From Marinobacter sp. S6332 (GTDB lineage: Bacteria > Pseudomonadota > Gammaproteobacteria > Pseudomonadales > Oleiphilaceae), in contig NZ_JALKAP010000001.1 of NCBI RefSeq assembly GCF_023016045.1, forward strand, positions 236,843 through 300,842: 64,000 nt of DNA, written 5' to 3'. Positions 9,143 through 19,061 of the stretch are shown here, piece after piece. How positions within the stretch are numbered: position 1 is the stretch's first letter; each line of letters starts with the position of its first letter. The position numbers and the translations under genes are program-made. A model generated the notes under the pieces. The model saw nothing but the letters and a program-made list of their open reading frames with translations. It did not search any database and was not told the DNA's origin.

Positions 9143-9424
9143 CTATCGTTCACCTTCAAGGCCATGCCATACCCGCAGAATAATGATGGTGCTGGCATGA
9201 AGTGAGTATCGAACGACGTATTTTCCAAAAACCATATCTCGAACAGAGTCTGGCACCGGTGCTATTTCAACGGGTGTGCCCATTTTGGGGAAGTCTGGAA
9301 GCAGTCCGATTTTGCCAACCAGTTCGGCGGCAACCTTAGCTGCCGCCGATGGATTGTGGGCTTCAATCAACTCCCTCAAACGTTTCAAATCTTCAATGGC
9401 ATCATCCGTGTAAACCAGTTTCAC
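9143..9424 (-). CDS. RelE/ParE-family toxin
   Basis: 93 residues with the RelE/ParE fold pattern: N-terminal helix pair (DDAIEDLKRLRELIE, PSAAAKVAAELVGKI), then strands ending in the family phrases GKYVVRYSLH and IIILRVWHGLEGER, with the R-x-W-H-x-x-x-x-R tail. Members act either as ribosome-dependent mRNA nucleases or as gyrase inhibitors; which of these cannot be told from sequence alone. The gene overlaps the antitoxin stop by 4 bases (ATGA), the usual coupled arrangement. It lies directly before an attC-like site, consistent with cassette-borne toxin-antitoxin pairs. Confidence 0.85.
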   Translation of the reverse strand: MKLVYTDDAIEDLKRLRELIEAHNPSAAAKVAAELVGKIGLLPDFPKMGTPVEIAPVPDSVRDMVFGKYVVRYSLHASTIIILRVWHGLEGER

Positions 9425-9693
9425 TTACCTGACCTCGGTGCGTCCTGCTCGTTCTCGGCTCCCCAACTATTAAGCCAGCTATGAACCTCGCTGGCATCAA
9501 CCACCTTGCCACGGGCAGCAGACTCCATTGCCTCTAACGTTTGTTTCCATCGCTCTTGCTCAAGCTGCTGCTTTTCTATGTATTCTGACAAAGCCTGGTT
9601 GATTACCCAGCCTTTGCTCCGGTGCAGCCTGCCGGCGATTGCTTCCAGGTGCTGTTCAACTTCTGCTTGGAGGCGAACTGTGGTGACACTCAT
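9421..9693 (-). CDS. ribbon-helix-helix antitoxin (CopG/ParD-like)
   Basis: 90 residues. The N-terminus fits a ribbon-helix-helix DNA-binding domain: strand TTVRLQAEV, then helices EQHLEAIAGRLHRSKGWVINQAL and onward. The C-terminal half is acidic and likely wraps the toxin. It is translationally coupled to the toxin gene. Such antitoxins repress their own promoter, and an operator-like set of GACTA motifs at 20-base intervals lies immediately upstream. Confidence 0.87.
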   Translation of the reverse strand: MSVTTVRLQAEVEQHLEAIAGRLHRSKGWVINQALSEYIEKQQLEQERWKQTLEAMESAARGKVVDASEVHSWLNSWGAENEQDAPRSGK

Positions 9694-9740
9694 GACTATA
9701 CCCTCGAATTTTCGACTACAACGTATTACAGCATAGTCGA
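9694..9740. promoter_or_regulatory. operator-like motif triplet of the toxin-antitoxin pair
   Basis: GACTA occurs at 9694-9698 and 9714-9718 and its complement TAGTC at 9734-9738, exactly 20 bases apart, two helical turns. The last two extend to an inverted repeat TCGACTA/TAGTCGA (9712-9718, 9734-9740). The spacing suits dimeric ribbon-helix-helix repressors. A minus-strand -10-like TATAAT lies at 9770-9775 just beyond. Regulation is inferred. Confidence 0.45.
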
Positions 9741-9764
9741 TGAGCGTGCGGCAAAAAACTTAAC

Positions 9765-10098
9765 AGCTAATTATACGAACACTTTCGCATATCACCCATT
9801 GTAAAACTCTACTGAATCGCGTCCAAAACACAAAACTTTCATAATTAAAACAGCATCTTGAGAGCCCATCACCACAGCTACCTCTGGAGTTATGCGCCCT
9901 ATTATGAGCCACCCTTGCTCCCTTCATCGGCGTATAACTCTGTCACTCTAGCTCCTACTTTTAAACACTATCAGATAGTTACGAAAAGCAGCGGAGCAGG
10001 CAAACCTGAGAAGCTGGCCTATGTCAGATTCTCAGGTTTGGCGCTGTGTTAACTGGTCAACCAACGTTGGATGTTGGTACGAAGGAAAAGGACTTGTT
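9765..10098. other. non-coding interval
   Basis: About 330 bases, AT-rich near the left end. It holds the -10-like hexamer for the toxin-antitoxin pair, a GTTATGC motif at 9890-9896 and the hairpin at 10002-10039. Short frames here have no recognisable protein features, and I see no RNA gene. Confidence 0.5.
10002..10039. terminator. hairpin downstream of adhC
   Basis: Perfect 11-base inverted repeat AAACCTGAGAA / TTCTCAGGTTT with a 16-base loop, located 60 bases beyond the adhC stop. There is no clear U-run on either strand, so it may be a Rho-aided terminator or processing hairpin rather than a classical one. Confidence 0.45.
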
Positions 10099-11271
<1,173 letters not shown>

Positions 11272-11296
11272 TCATCGAACAAAAGCACTAGCCCCC

Positions 11297-12715
11297 ATGT
11301 CTCCCAGCAATCTTTATGGCAGGCTGGTGCGTAAATCTCACACTGACATTCGTAAATACCTGAAAAACGGAACCGTTAATTTGCGCACTTTATATTGGTT
11401 TACCCGAGACCTTCGCTTACACGATAACGCAGCTCTTCTGGCAGCCTCAAGGGCAAACATGCTGTTGTGTGTGTACGTGGTTGACCCGCGCTGGTTCACA
11501 CCCGGGCCCATGCAATCCAAAGCCATGGGCACTCATCGTTGGCGCTTTCTATGGCAAAGCTTGATGACTTTAGAGCGCAGCCTAAGAACTTTGGGACAGC
11601 GGTTACATATTGCGTACGGCAAACCTGAAGAAGTGGTTCCAGCACTGGCCCATAACCACGGCATAAATTGCGTTATCCGCTCACGCCAACCGGGAACCCG
11701 TGAAGCTGGCCAATGGCAAACCCTGCAAGACAAGCTGCCAAATACAGCCTTTCAAGAGTTCGAAACGCTTAGCCTGTACACCGAAGGCTCGCTACCCATG
11801 GGCTTGGAAGAGCTGCCAGAAACCTTTTCCAAGTTTCGCAAGCAGATTGAGCAAACCGGAGAGCATGGCCCCTCACTACTCAGAATTCGTACCCTCACCG
11901 CATTGCCACCGGCTCCGGGATTTCCCGAGGATAACCGGGGCGAATGCCCGCCTGTTGAAGATCCCTTACACCCCTGTGCTTTCACCGGCGGAGAACAGGC
12001 GGGTCTAGCGAGATTGCAGGAGTATTTGTTCGGCAACCATGCCATCACTGATTACAAGCAAACGCGAAACGCCCTCGACGCGTTTAATGAATGGGACGCT
12101 TCCTCCAAGTTTTCACCTTGGTTGGCCGACGGTTCGCTCTCAGCCAGAGAAGTTGCAGAAGCCATTGCGCACTATGAGCGCACAGAAACCAAAAACGAAT
12201 CCACTTACTGGCTGTGGTTTGAGTTGCTATGGCGGGAGTATTTTTACTGGTACGCCCTCAAACACGGTGCTGATCTATTCCGGCGTGACGGCGTGCAACA
12301 CAAGCGGCGGCCAGTAACCTTTTACGGCCATCGTTTCAAAGCCTGGCGTGAAGGCAACACCCAATACCCATTGGTAAATGCAGCCATGAACCAGCTCCGA
12401 GAAACTGGCTACATAAGCAATCGGGGCCGCCAGCTGGTTGCCAGTTGTTTTGTGAACGAGTTGGAGCTGGACTGGCGCTATGGCGCCGCATGGTTCGAAG
12501 AGCAATTAATCGACTATGATGTAGCAAGCAACTATGGCAATTGGCAGTATCTGGCTGGCGTGGGTGCCGATCCGCGGGGTTTAAGGCGGTTCAATCTGGA
12601 AAAGCAGGCACAACAGTACGATCCAGCCGGTGCTTTTGTTGAAACTTGGCATGGTCATGCCAAGCAACCCGTTGGGCTGCATACCGTGGACGCGGCGGAC
12701 TGGCCAATTTCCTGA
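11297..12715 (+). CDS. DASH-type cryptochrome/photolyase
   Basis: 472 residues from the ATG at 11297. The photolyase N-terminal domain begins at LYWFTRDLRLHDNAALL, so translation may instead start nearer base ~11378 (in-frame TTG). The FAD-binding C-terminal domain has WLWFELLWREYFYWYALKHG, then NRGRQLVASCFVNELELDWRYG (given here in part) and WQYLAGVGADPRG, followed by RRFNLEKQA and YDP, the hallmark of the DASH subfamily. These proteins bind FAD and usually a folate antenna and repair cyclobutane pyrimidine dimers, mainly in single-stranded DNA; some act as light sensors. It stands alone, divergent from frmA with an 85-base gap. Confidence 0.92.
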   Translation: MSPSNLYGRLVRKSHTDIRKYLKNGTVNLRTLYWFTRDLRLHDNAALLAASRANMLLCVYVVDPRWFTPGPMQSKAMGTHRWRFLWQSLMTLERSLRTLGQRLHIAYGKPEEVVPALAHNHGINCVIRSRQPGTREAGQWQTLQDKLPNTAFQEFETLSLYTEGSLPMGLEELPETFSKFRKQIEQTGEHGPSLLRIRTLTALPPAPGFPEDNRGECPPVEDPLHPCAFTGGEQAGLARLQEYLFGNHAITDYKQTRNALDAFNEWDASSKFSPWLADGSLSAREVAEAIAHYERTETKNESTYWLWFELLWREYFYWYALKHGADLFRRDGVQHKRRPVTFYGHRFKAWREGNTQYPLVNAAMNQLRETGYISNRGRQLVASCFVNELELDWRYGAAWFEEQLIDYDVASNYGNWQYLAGVGADPRGLRRFNLEKQAQQYDPAGAFVETWHGHAKQPVGLHTVDAADWPIS

Positions 12716-12764
12716 CAATATAGTGCTCTGCCAACGCCAATTAACCAACAGAGGATTCTTGTTC

Positions 12765-13184
12765 ATGGCTTTTTTCAGCCAGAAAGATGCACGTAAGCAG
12801 TTAGATGCGGAATCGGAGAAGGTAAACCGCGCCGATTTGGAAGCCCTATTAGAGCGGCAGAAAGCAATTGAGGAAAAAGTCAAAGGTAGCGGCAAGCTGC
12901 AACGCTTCAGCGCCGATATCAAGTTGATGTTTTCCATTATCCGAGATTACTGGAACGGAAGCTACCGCAATGTGCCTTGGAAAAGCATCGCGGCCATGGC
13001 AGGCGCATTGCTATACGTATTGAATCCGCTGGATTTTATTCCAGATCTCATTATGGGCATCGGGTTTGTGGACGATGTTGGTGTTGTTGCACTATGTTTA
13101 AAACTAGTGGAGTCGGATTTGCACAAATACGCGGCTTGGAAAGAGCATAAGGAAGAACACGGACATTTTGCACAATCGGATTGA
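12765..13184 (+). CDS. DUF1232 (YkvA-like) membrane protein
   Basis: 139 residues from the ATG at 12765, chosen because AGAGGA lies ~10 bases upstream; the longer frame upstream overlaps the cryptochrome gene. The N-terminal half is charged and coiled-coil-like (QKDARKQLDAESEKVNRADL). The DUF1232 core follows: YRNVPWKSIAAMAGALLY, then NPLDFIPDLIMGIGFVDD, a hydrophobic hairpin with the conserved P-LD-IPD and DD motifs. Function is unknown. Confidence 0.85.
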   Translation: MAFFSQKDARKQLDAESEKVNRADLEALLERQKAIEEKVKGSGKLQRFSADIKLMFSIIRDYWNGSYRNVPWKSIAAMAGALLYVLNPLDFIPDLIMGIGFVDDVGVVALCLKLVESDLHKYAAWKEHKEEHGHFAQSD

Positions 13185-13251
13185 TCGATTAATGAACTAC
13201 AGGTAATCTCACCGCCTGCAACTTATCACTACTAAATTCTCCGGAGAGCAT

Positions 13252-14028
13252 GTGGATTTTGCCACCCTGATTGGCCTTTTAGGCGCAATGTTACTTATTG
13301 TCACCGCCGTTGTTCTTGGTGCAGCCCCGGATGTATTTATTAACGGCGCCTCACTATTGATCGTAGTCGGTGGCACTTTGCTGGTTGTGCTTGCAAAGTT
13401 CAGCATTCCGCAGTTTCTGGGGGCCTTCAAAGTTGCTGCCCGGGCGTTCAAGTTTAAACTTCCCGAAATTCAGACCAGCATTGAAGAGTTGGTGGACGTT
13501 GCTAACGTCGCCCGCAAAGAGGGGGCTCTTGGCCTTGAGGGGCGTGAAGTCGGCTCTCCATTTCTCGGTAATGGCATTCAGATGTTAGTGGATGGCCAAC
13601 CAGGCGAGACCATCAAGCAACTATTGGACAAAGAACGTTTGATGACGCTAGACCACAACCGCTCCGGCGCCAAGGTATTCACGGCGATGGGCGATGTAGC
13701 ACCTGCAATGGGTATGATTGGTACCTTGATTGGTCTGGTACAAATGCTCTCGAACATGGAAGACCCCAAATCCATAGGCCCGGCTATGGCGGTTGCGCTG
13801 CTGACTACACTTTACGGTGCAATGATTGCCACCATGATCGCTGGCCCCATCGCCGATAAGCTTACACTGCGCATGACGGAAGAAGCTCGCTTACAAATGC
13901 TGTATACAGACGCAGTAGTGGCTATTCAGCAGGGCACAAACCCGCGCGTTATAGAACAGATGCTCTCCAGCTACCTGCCCCCGAACAAGCGCGATAAAGC
14001 GCCCGAGGCGGAGGCCGCCAGCGGATAG
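13252..14028 (+). CDS. pomA: PomA/MotA flagellar stator subunit
   Basis: 258 residues, four membrane segments (about residues 5-22, 28-46, 150-170, 182-205) with a large cytoplasmic loop between the second and third. The start is GTG at 13252, with GGAGAG ten bases upstream. The conserved TM3-TM4 stretch ALLTTLYGAMIATMIAGPIADKL and the PAMGMIGTLIGLVQML helix match MotA/PomA. With PomB it forms the ion-conducting stator that drives the flagellar motor. The sequence is closer to the sodium-type PomA than to proton MotA by general look, which is inference. Confidence 0.92.
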   Translation: MDFATLIGLLGAMLLIVTAVVLGAAPDVFINGASLLIVVGGTLLVVLAKFSIPQFLGAFKVAARAFKFKLPEIQTSIEELVDVANVARKEGALGLEGREVGSPFLGNGIQMLVDGQPGETIKQLLDKERLMTLDHNRSGAKVFTAMGDVAPAMGMIGTLIGLVQMLSNMEDPKSIGPAMAVALLTTLYGAMIATMIAGPIADKLTLRMTEEARLQMLYTDAVVAIQQGTNPRVIEQMLSSYLPPNKRDKAPEAEAASG

Positions 14029-14033
14029 ATCCC

Positions 14034-14987
14034 ATGGACGAGCTTCCAGAAGAGGAAAAACCGGGTATTCCGGCTTGGGTTGTTACCTTTGCTGACCTGA
14101 TGTCCCTGCTCATGTGCTTCTTTGTGCTTTTGCTGTCGTTTTCCGAAATCGACGCAATGAAGTTCAAACAGATAGCTGGCGAGCTCTCAAAAGCCTTTGG
14201 TGTGCAGCGAGACGTACCCGCACTGGAAATCCCCATGGGCACCAGCCCGGTCTTTGATAAATTTTCGCCTGCCCCTCCGGAGCCAACGCTGGTCAACGAG
14301 GTCAAACAAACCACGACCGATCAGCAGCCAGAGCTGCAAACCCTCAAAAGCCCTACGGAAGAAGCTTTGGATTCAGCAGCAGAAGAAGCTCTTGAAGCCA
14401 GCACCACCAGCATTCAAGAGGTGCTTGAAGATGCTATTGAAGACGGGCGCATTACTGTAGAAAAAGATCAGGACCAGCATCGAATTGTTATTCGAATTGA
14501 AGAAAAGGGTTCCTTCTCTTCTGGTTCGGCAAAGCTAACCTGGGAATTTGAAGGCCTGCTTCTGGAGATGGCCAAGGTGTTGGCGGATATGCCGGGCGAT
14601 CTGACGGTGGAAGGCCATACCGACGACATCCCTATCCGAACATCGCGTTTTTATAGCAACTGGGATCTTTCTGCGGCCCGTTCCGCAGCGGTCGCAAACG
14701 TTTTGCTGGCCACGGGCGCCGTTGAACCAACACGTCTAGCAGTCAAGGGCTTGGCCGATACAGAGCCCCGGGTAGACAACACATCTTCGGAAAACCGTGC
14801 GAAAAACCGACGCGTAGAAATTATCATTGATATGTCTGACCCGCTGGAAGAAGAGCGATTGCGACTTAGGGAGCTTATTGAAAATGAAGCCAACGAAAGT
14901 GAGGCCATTATCGATATCCGCCCTCTCAGCCCGGACACGAGCATGGATTCCGGTGCTGGGTCGTCTGATAACAGTATTACTTGGTAA
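14034..14987 (+). CDS. pomB: PomB/MotB flagellar stator subunit
   Basis: 317 residues. The single membrane segment begins PAWVVTFADLMSLLMCFFVL, with the ion-binding Asp at residue 21. It is followed by the plug/linker region and a C-terminal OmpA-type peptidoglycan-binding domain (~residues 165-280), with VEGHTDDIPI, NWDLSAARSAAV and NRAKNRRVEIIID. It anchors the stator to the cell wall. It begins 5 bases after pomA and has a long acidic linker (residues ~95-145). Confidence 0.93.
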   Translation: MDELPEEEKPGIPAWVVTFADLMSLLMCFFVLLLSFSEIDAMKFKQIAGELSKAFGVQRDVPALEIPMGTSPVFDKFSPAPPEPTLVNEVKQTTTDQQPELQTLKSPTEEALDSAAEEALEASTTSIQEVLEDAIEDGRITVEKDQDQHRIVIRIEEKGSFSSGSAKLTWEFEGLLLEMAKVLADMPGDLTVEGHTDDIPIRTSRFYSNWDLSAARSAAVANVLLATGAVEPTRLAVKGLADTEPRVDNTSSENRAKNRRVEIIIDMSDPLEEERLRLRELIENEANESEAIIDIRPLSPDTSMDSGAGSSDNSITW

Positions 14988-14995
14988 TACAAGCG

Positions 14996-16081
14996 TTAGT
15001 CGGCGTATCCAGTGAGCTCCATATACCCTTCTCCCTGATGGCTACCGGATACACTGACTGGGCTCTCCCAATAAGGATAAAGCCCGGAATTTAAATAGTC
15101 ACCAGGGGGTGCACTTAGTTCTATAGCCAGATGGTAGTCTGGAACGCTTAGCTGCCAGCGCACAGGCACACCCTCGCGACGCTCCAGCTCTTTCAGGTTT
15201 AATTCATCGGCGCCCAAGGGCACCGGGGCACCTTTCGCCGGGAGCCAGGTGCCTGATAGGAAACTGCCGCTTTCATCCCGCAAGCGAAAGGCCATCAGCT
15301 TGTCGCCGCTGTTCAGGTGCAGCGCGAACCAGTCCCAACCCTTCTGTCCGGTTTTCAGAAGCTGGCTGCTCCATTCTCGATCAAACCAACCTTTACCCCT
15401 TACTTCCAGCACTTCGCCTCCCAATGTGACTTCTCCGGCAATGGCAATGTCAACAAGGCTGAAATACATCGAACCTTCTCCGCTGGCAGATTTCGCACTG
15501 AAGCCTGCCTCGCCATGGGCCACGGGCTCGCCTTCAATGGTGAGTGTCAGGTCGTAGTTCCAGCCGTCACCCGCAGCTTGCAGTTGCCAGCGATCGTTCG
15601 CCTCATTGCCGCTCAGCAGCCAGTTGTCCAGCCAAACCTGAAACGGAGCGGCGGTTGCACCGGCGTTCCCCACATCGCCACGGGCCAGTTTTTCGGCAAA
15701 ATAATGCTGCCCCTTCCAGCTCACTGCAGCGTGGGCCATCCAAGCGGCTTGCAGTGGCCAGTCGGTGGCCGCCGGGGCTGACTCGCTTACCGCTCTGGGC
15801 TGAAGCGCCTGCCGGAACTGCGTCCACTGCAGCCCTAATGGCTCGCCCTTAGTTGTTTCAAGGTTTGCAGTGAGGTACCACCACTCGATGCGATGTTGCG
15901 GGTGTGGCCCAAAGTCTTCCGGAAAGTTCAGCTGGTCACCTGAGCCCGGCTGCAAATACGGCGTATCTAGTCTGACGCTTTGTTCGACACCGGCCAAACC
16001 CGCGAAGCCTTCATCTGAGTTGTCGCTGGAACAGCCTAAAAACACGAACAAAGTCAGGAGCAACATGCCGTGTCGAATCAT
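14996..16081 (-). CDS. AttH/lipocalin-like (carotenoid 1,2-hydratase family) lipoprotein
   Basis: 361 residues. The signal ends in a lipobox FLGC (Cys17), so it is lipid-anchored. The mature part has the AttH/CrtC double-lipocalin pattern: PEDFGPHPQHRIEWWYLT near residue 55, then VRGKGWFDREWSSQ and GWDWFALHLNSGDKLMAFRL. Family members usually sit with a LolD/FtsX-like ABC transporter, and this one overlaps the permease gene by 4 bases. The substrate is unknown. Convergent with pomB with only 8 bases between. Confidence 0.88.
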   Translation of the reverse strand: MIRHGMLLLTLFVFLGCSSDNSDEGFAGLAGVEQSVRLDTPYLQPGSGDQLNFPEDFGPHPQHRIEWWYLTANLETTKGEPLGLQWTQFRQALQPRAVSESAPAATDWPLQAAWMAHAAVSWKGQHYFAEKLARGDVGNAGATAAPFQVWLDNWLLSGNEANDRWQLQAAGDGWNYDLTLTIEGEPVAHGEAGFSAKSASGEGSMYFSLVDIAIAGEVTLGGEVLEVRGKGWFDREWSSQLLKTGQKGWDWFALHLNSGDKLMAFRLRDESGSFLSGTWLPAKGAPVPLGADELNLKELERREGVPVRWQLSVPDYHLAIELSAPPGDYLNSGLYPYWESPVSVSGSHQGEGYMELTGYAD

Positions 16082-18384
16082 CGCTCTCCTCCCGTCAGCG
16101 CGCTAGCGGATACAGGTGCCACAGCCGGTCTACCCAGTTGCCGACGCATTAGCGCGGCGATGCTCAAGCCGACGGCCAAACTGAGCATACCAAGCTCAAA
16201 CCAAAATGCCGGGTACACTGCCATAGGCAACGTCCAACCAAAGGCAAGAGGGTTGATTCTATGCACCAGCACCCACGTCAGCCAAATACCCAGTGGTAAA
16301 GCCAGTACCGCGATACCACCGGTCAACAATAGCGCCAGCCGTAGTAGCTGCCCTGCGACCTGGCGTTGTGACATACCCCACGCTACCAGCAGCCGGAAGT
16401 ACCAAGCCCGGGTTGAGAAAAATACCCAACCCATCATCAACAAGGCAGCCGCCGCCAGAATCAGAGTGAGCAACGTCATCGCTCGGGTGAGCGCAAAGGT
16501 CTGGTCGAATACACTGGTAGCCAGTTCGCGGATGGTGCCGTTATCTCTCATTGAAAGCGCTTCAACCTGCCAGATTCCCTGTAGTGCATCGGTCATCTGC
16601 GCGATTCCGGGCTTGCCGGGAGTAACAGAAAAACTCTCGAAGCGAACGTTGAAGCTGTCAGGCAGTGTTTCTGCGCTCAACAGGATTTCGCCCACGGGGC
16701 GCCCGTAGTCCGGGTAAATACCCTGTATTGGCATCACCCGCTGCTGATTACCAAGGCGCAGTTTCAGATTGTTGCCCACACTTAGATTTTGCCGACGCGC
16801 CAGCTGCTCATTAATCATCACCCCGGATCCAGAGTCCAAGGCTTCCCAGTGTTGGTCTGCAGCCTCCAATAACGACCATGAGCGGATCAAAGCGCCCACG
16901 GGGGCTACTGCAAACACATCCACTTGTGGGTTATTGGCATTGTCCGTACCGGTAACTTGGGCCTGCCCACGCATCACTCTGTGCCACTGTAGGCCCGGAG
17001 TATTTGTCTGCTGGCGGGTTAGCCATTCTGCCGCTTGGCGCCCATCAGCTCCGGCTGGCACTTCGATGTAATAAGCGGCTTCAAGTCGCTGCCCAAGCCA
17101 GCGGTCGAAGGTATCTTCGAACGTGGTAACCAGCGCCTGCACAGCAAGCACCATGGCCAGTGCAAACTGCAAGGCGACCAGTGGCAACGTCAGGCGGCGC
17201 GCCAGCACAGCCAGCTCCCGATAACGCCACAGGGCGAGGGGCTTTGTCGAACGGCCAGCACACCAGCGGGCAATCCGGGCGACAGCATAAGGTGCCAGCC
17301 AACCGGCGCCGGCGAAAACCAAAGCAACCGCAATAAACACCCAAGGTAGAGAGGGCGCCAGCCAAGCCATGGCCAAACCGGCCACCAATAATAGTGCTGC
17401 CAAACCGCTGTAAACCGTCTTAGGCAATATCAACGAGAGACGTTCACGAAATCTGAGTAGAAGTAAGTCGCCCAAGCAAGCAATAACCACAACGGCCAGC
17501 ATAACCAGAACCGGCATTGCCCAGCCTTGCCCCTGCCCGGCGTAAAGCGGAATATCAAACAAGCCATCAAGCGCCTGTCCAAACCCGCCACCAAGCCCCG
17601 CCGCTAGCCATCGGCCCAAGCCTACCCCGGGAACAACACACATCAGGGCCAGCGCAAGGATTTCAAATACCAACCAACGCTGAACCCGGTCAGGCGAAAC
17701 ACCAAACCGGTGCAGCAGAGCAAAGCTGTCCCGGCGCTGCACAAGCCCCAACAGATAGACACTGCGCAGCAACAAAGCCGTAATCAGCAACACCAGTATG
17801 CCCAAGGCTTCCAGATTGAGCAGAAAGCTGTCGCCAAGCTCGCCGGTGTCCGGGCTGGTTGAAAAGCTGGTCAGTTGGTACCCACCCGGCAGGTCAGCAG
17901 TTTGGGTAGTGTCTGGCGTCAGAAGATACAAACGGCTATCGCGAGATTTAATGGCAGTAGCCACACCCATATCCAAAAAGGGCTTGCCGTTAAGAGGCTG
18001 GTCCAAAGCCGGAGATGGGCGGTTTCTGGAGCCAAAACAATAGGCCGCCAGGGGATCGATCCCCACAAGGCGGTTGCCGGTTTCAGGGGTAACTTCCAAC
18101 CAGGGCATCACGCAGACACCGACAAGGCGCAGTGCTACAAAATCATCAACCGCCAGCATTTGGCCATCGTCCCGCACCACTTGTTGGCGTTCCGCCACCG
18201 CCTGTTCGCTCTGATTCAGGCTTGCCCGAGCCTGGCTGGTGAGGTGATTTACCCCCGTCCATAGCATAGTGGCAAGAACAATCATGACTGCTAAAGCAAG
18301 CAGTTGCAGGGGGTGACGGCGATAGTGACTGAATAGGGCCCCGGGCAAGGAGAACGAGGCCAAAAGAGATGGCAAGCCCTTCAT
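16078..18384 (-). CDS. FtsX-family ABC permease
   Basis: 768 residues using the ATG at 18384, which overlaps the ATPase stop as ATGA; a longer frame to 18423 would overlap the ATPase by 43 bases. There are about ten hydrophobic segments in two FtsX-like blocks (around residues 265-420 and 640-760), with a large extracytoplasmic domain before each. This is the layout of LolC/E- or MacB-like mechanotransmitting transporters, which work on periplasmic or membrane lipids and lipoproteins. Partners are the ATPase upstream and the AttH lipoprotein downstream. Confidence 0.87.
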   Translation of the reverse strand: MKGLPSLLASFSLPGALFSHYRRHPLQLLALAVMIVLATMLWTGVNHLTSQARASLNQSEQAVAERQQVVRDDGQMLAVDDFVALRLVGVCVMPWLEVTPETGNRLVGIDPLAAYCFGSRNRPSPALDQPLNGKPFLDMGVATAIKSRDSRLYLLTPDTTQTADLPGGYQLTSFSTSPDTGELGDSFLLNLEALGILVLLITALLLRSVYLLGLVQRRDSFALLHRFGVSPDRVQRWLVFEILALALMCVVPGVGLGRWLAAGLGGGFGQALDGLFDIPLYAGQGQGWAMPVLVMLAVVVIACLGDLLLLRFRERLSLILPKTVYSGLAALLLVAGLAMAWLAPSLPWVFIAVALVFAGAGWLAPYAVARIARWCAGRSTKPLALWRYRELAVLARRLTLPLVALQFALAMVLAVQALVTTFEDTFDRWLGQRLEAAYYIEVPAGADGRQAAEWLTRQQTNTPGLQWHRVMRGQAQVTGTDNANNPQVDVFAVAPVGALIRSWSLLEAADQHWEALDSGSGVMINEQLARRQNLSVGNNLKLRLGNQQRVMPIQGIYPDYGRPVGEILLSAETLPDSFNVRFESFSVTPGKPGIAQMTDALQGIWQVEALSMRDNGTIRELATSVFDQTFALTRAMTLLTLILAAAALLMMGWVFFSTRAWYFRLLVAWGMSQRQVAGQLLRLALLLTGGIAVLALPLGIWLTWVLVHRINPLAFGWTLPMAVYPAFWFELGMLSLAVGLSIAALMRRQLGRPAVAPVSASALTGGER

Positions 18385-19061
18385 AAGCTGCTCAAATGGC
18401 CAAGATCCAAATGCTGCTGGCAACCGGCAGCAAGCTCGGCATCGTGGGTAGCCAGTATCAAGCCGCAGCCGTAACGGGCCTGAAGATCAAACAATACCTG
18501 TGTGACTTCATCAGCTGTATGGCGATCAAGACTACCTGTGGGTTCGTCCGCCAGAATCAACGCTGGCTCCATTGCAAACACCATGGCCAAGGCTGCCCGT
18601 TGGCGCTGGCCACCGGAGACCTGATCTGGATAACGCTGGGCCAGAGCGCCTATATCCAAACGTGTCAGCCAGTCTTGACTGCTTGCTGTAGAACGGCCAG
18701 CCAGCTGGGCTCGAAACTGCACATTTTCAAGCAAAGTAAGTGCTGGCATCAGGTTGGCCTCCTGAAACACCACGCCAATCTGCTGCCGTCGCAAGCTCGA
18801 CCATTTCATTGCCTTTTGCCGGGCAATTTTGGCTCCAGTTTCAAAAACCTGTCCTTGCAGCACGATGGTGCCAGCGTCTGCCAACTCCAATCCACACAAT
18901 AGATTCAGCAGGGTGCTTTTGCCGGAGCCCGATCGGCCGGTCAGTGCTAGGGACTGGCCTTGCCCGAGGGTAAACGACAGTTTTTCAATAACCGGAACGG
19001 TTTCGTTGCCGCTGACAAAGTGCTTGCTCAGCCCTCTAACCGCCAGCAGAGATTCTGCCAT
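18381..19061 (-). CDS. LolD/MacB-type ABC ATPase
   Basis: 226 residues, one ATPase domain. Walker A is GRSGSGKST, the Q-loop [11 protein letters not shown], the signature VSGGQRQR (Val in place of the usual Leu), Walker [14 protein letters not shown], and the switch His is in ATHDAEL. The start abuts the RND stop without a gap, so it is coupled to the pump genes. It powers the FtsX-type permease encoded next. Confidence 0.92.
   Translation of the reverse strand: MAESLLAVRGLSKHFVSGNETVPVIEKLSFTLGQGQSLALTGRSGSGKSTLLNLLCGLELADAGTIVLQGQVFETGAKIARQKAMKWSSLRRQQIGVVFQEANLMPALTLLENVQFRAQLAGRSTASSQDWLTRLDIGALAQRYPDQVSGGQRQRAALAMVFAMEPALILADEPTGSLDRHTADEVTQVLFDLQARYGCGLILATHDAELAAGCQQHLDLGHLSSL

Noticed and set aside
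9758..9896. Possible second attC between GTTAAGT (minus strand) and GCATAAC
   Set aside because: The two cores are 130 bases apart and the sequences next to them do not pair, so only the core-like heptamers remain.
12630..12764. Longer start for the DUF1232 gene
   Set aside because: It overlaps the end of the cryptochrome gene and lacks a ribosome site; the ATG at 12765 has one.
16078..18423. Permease start at 18423
   Set aside because: It would overlap the ATPase by 43 bases, while the ATG at 18384 forms a normal ATGA junction.
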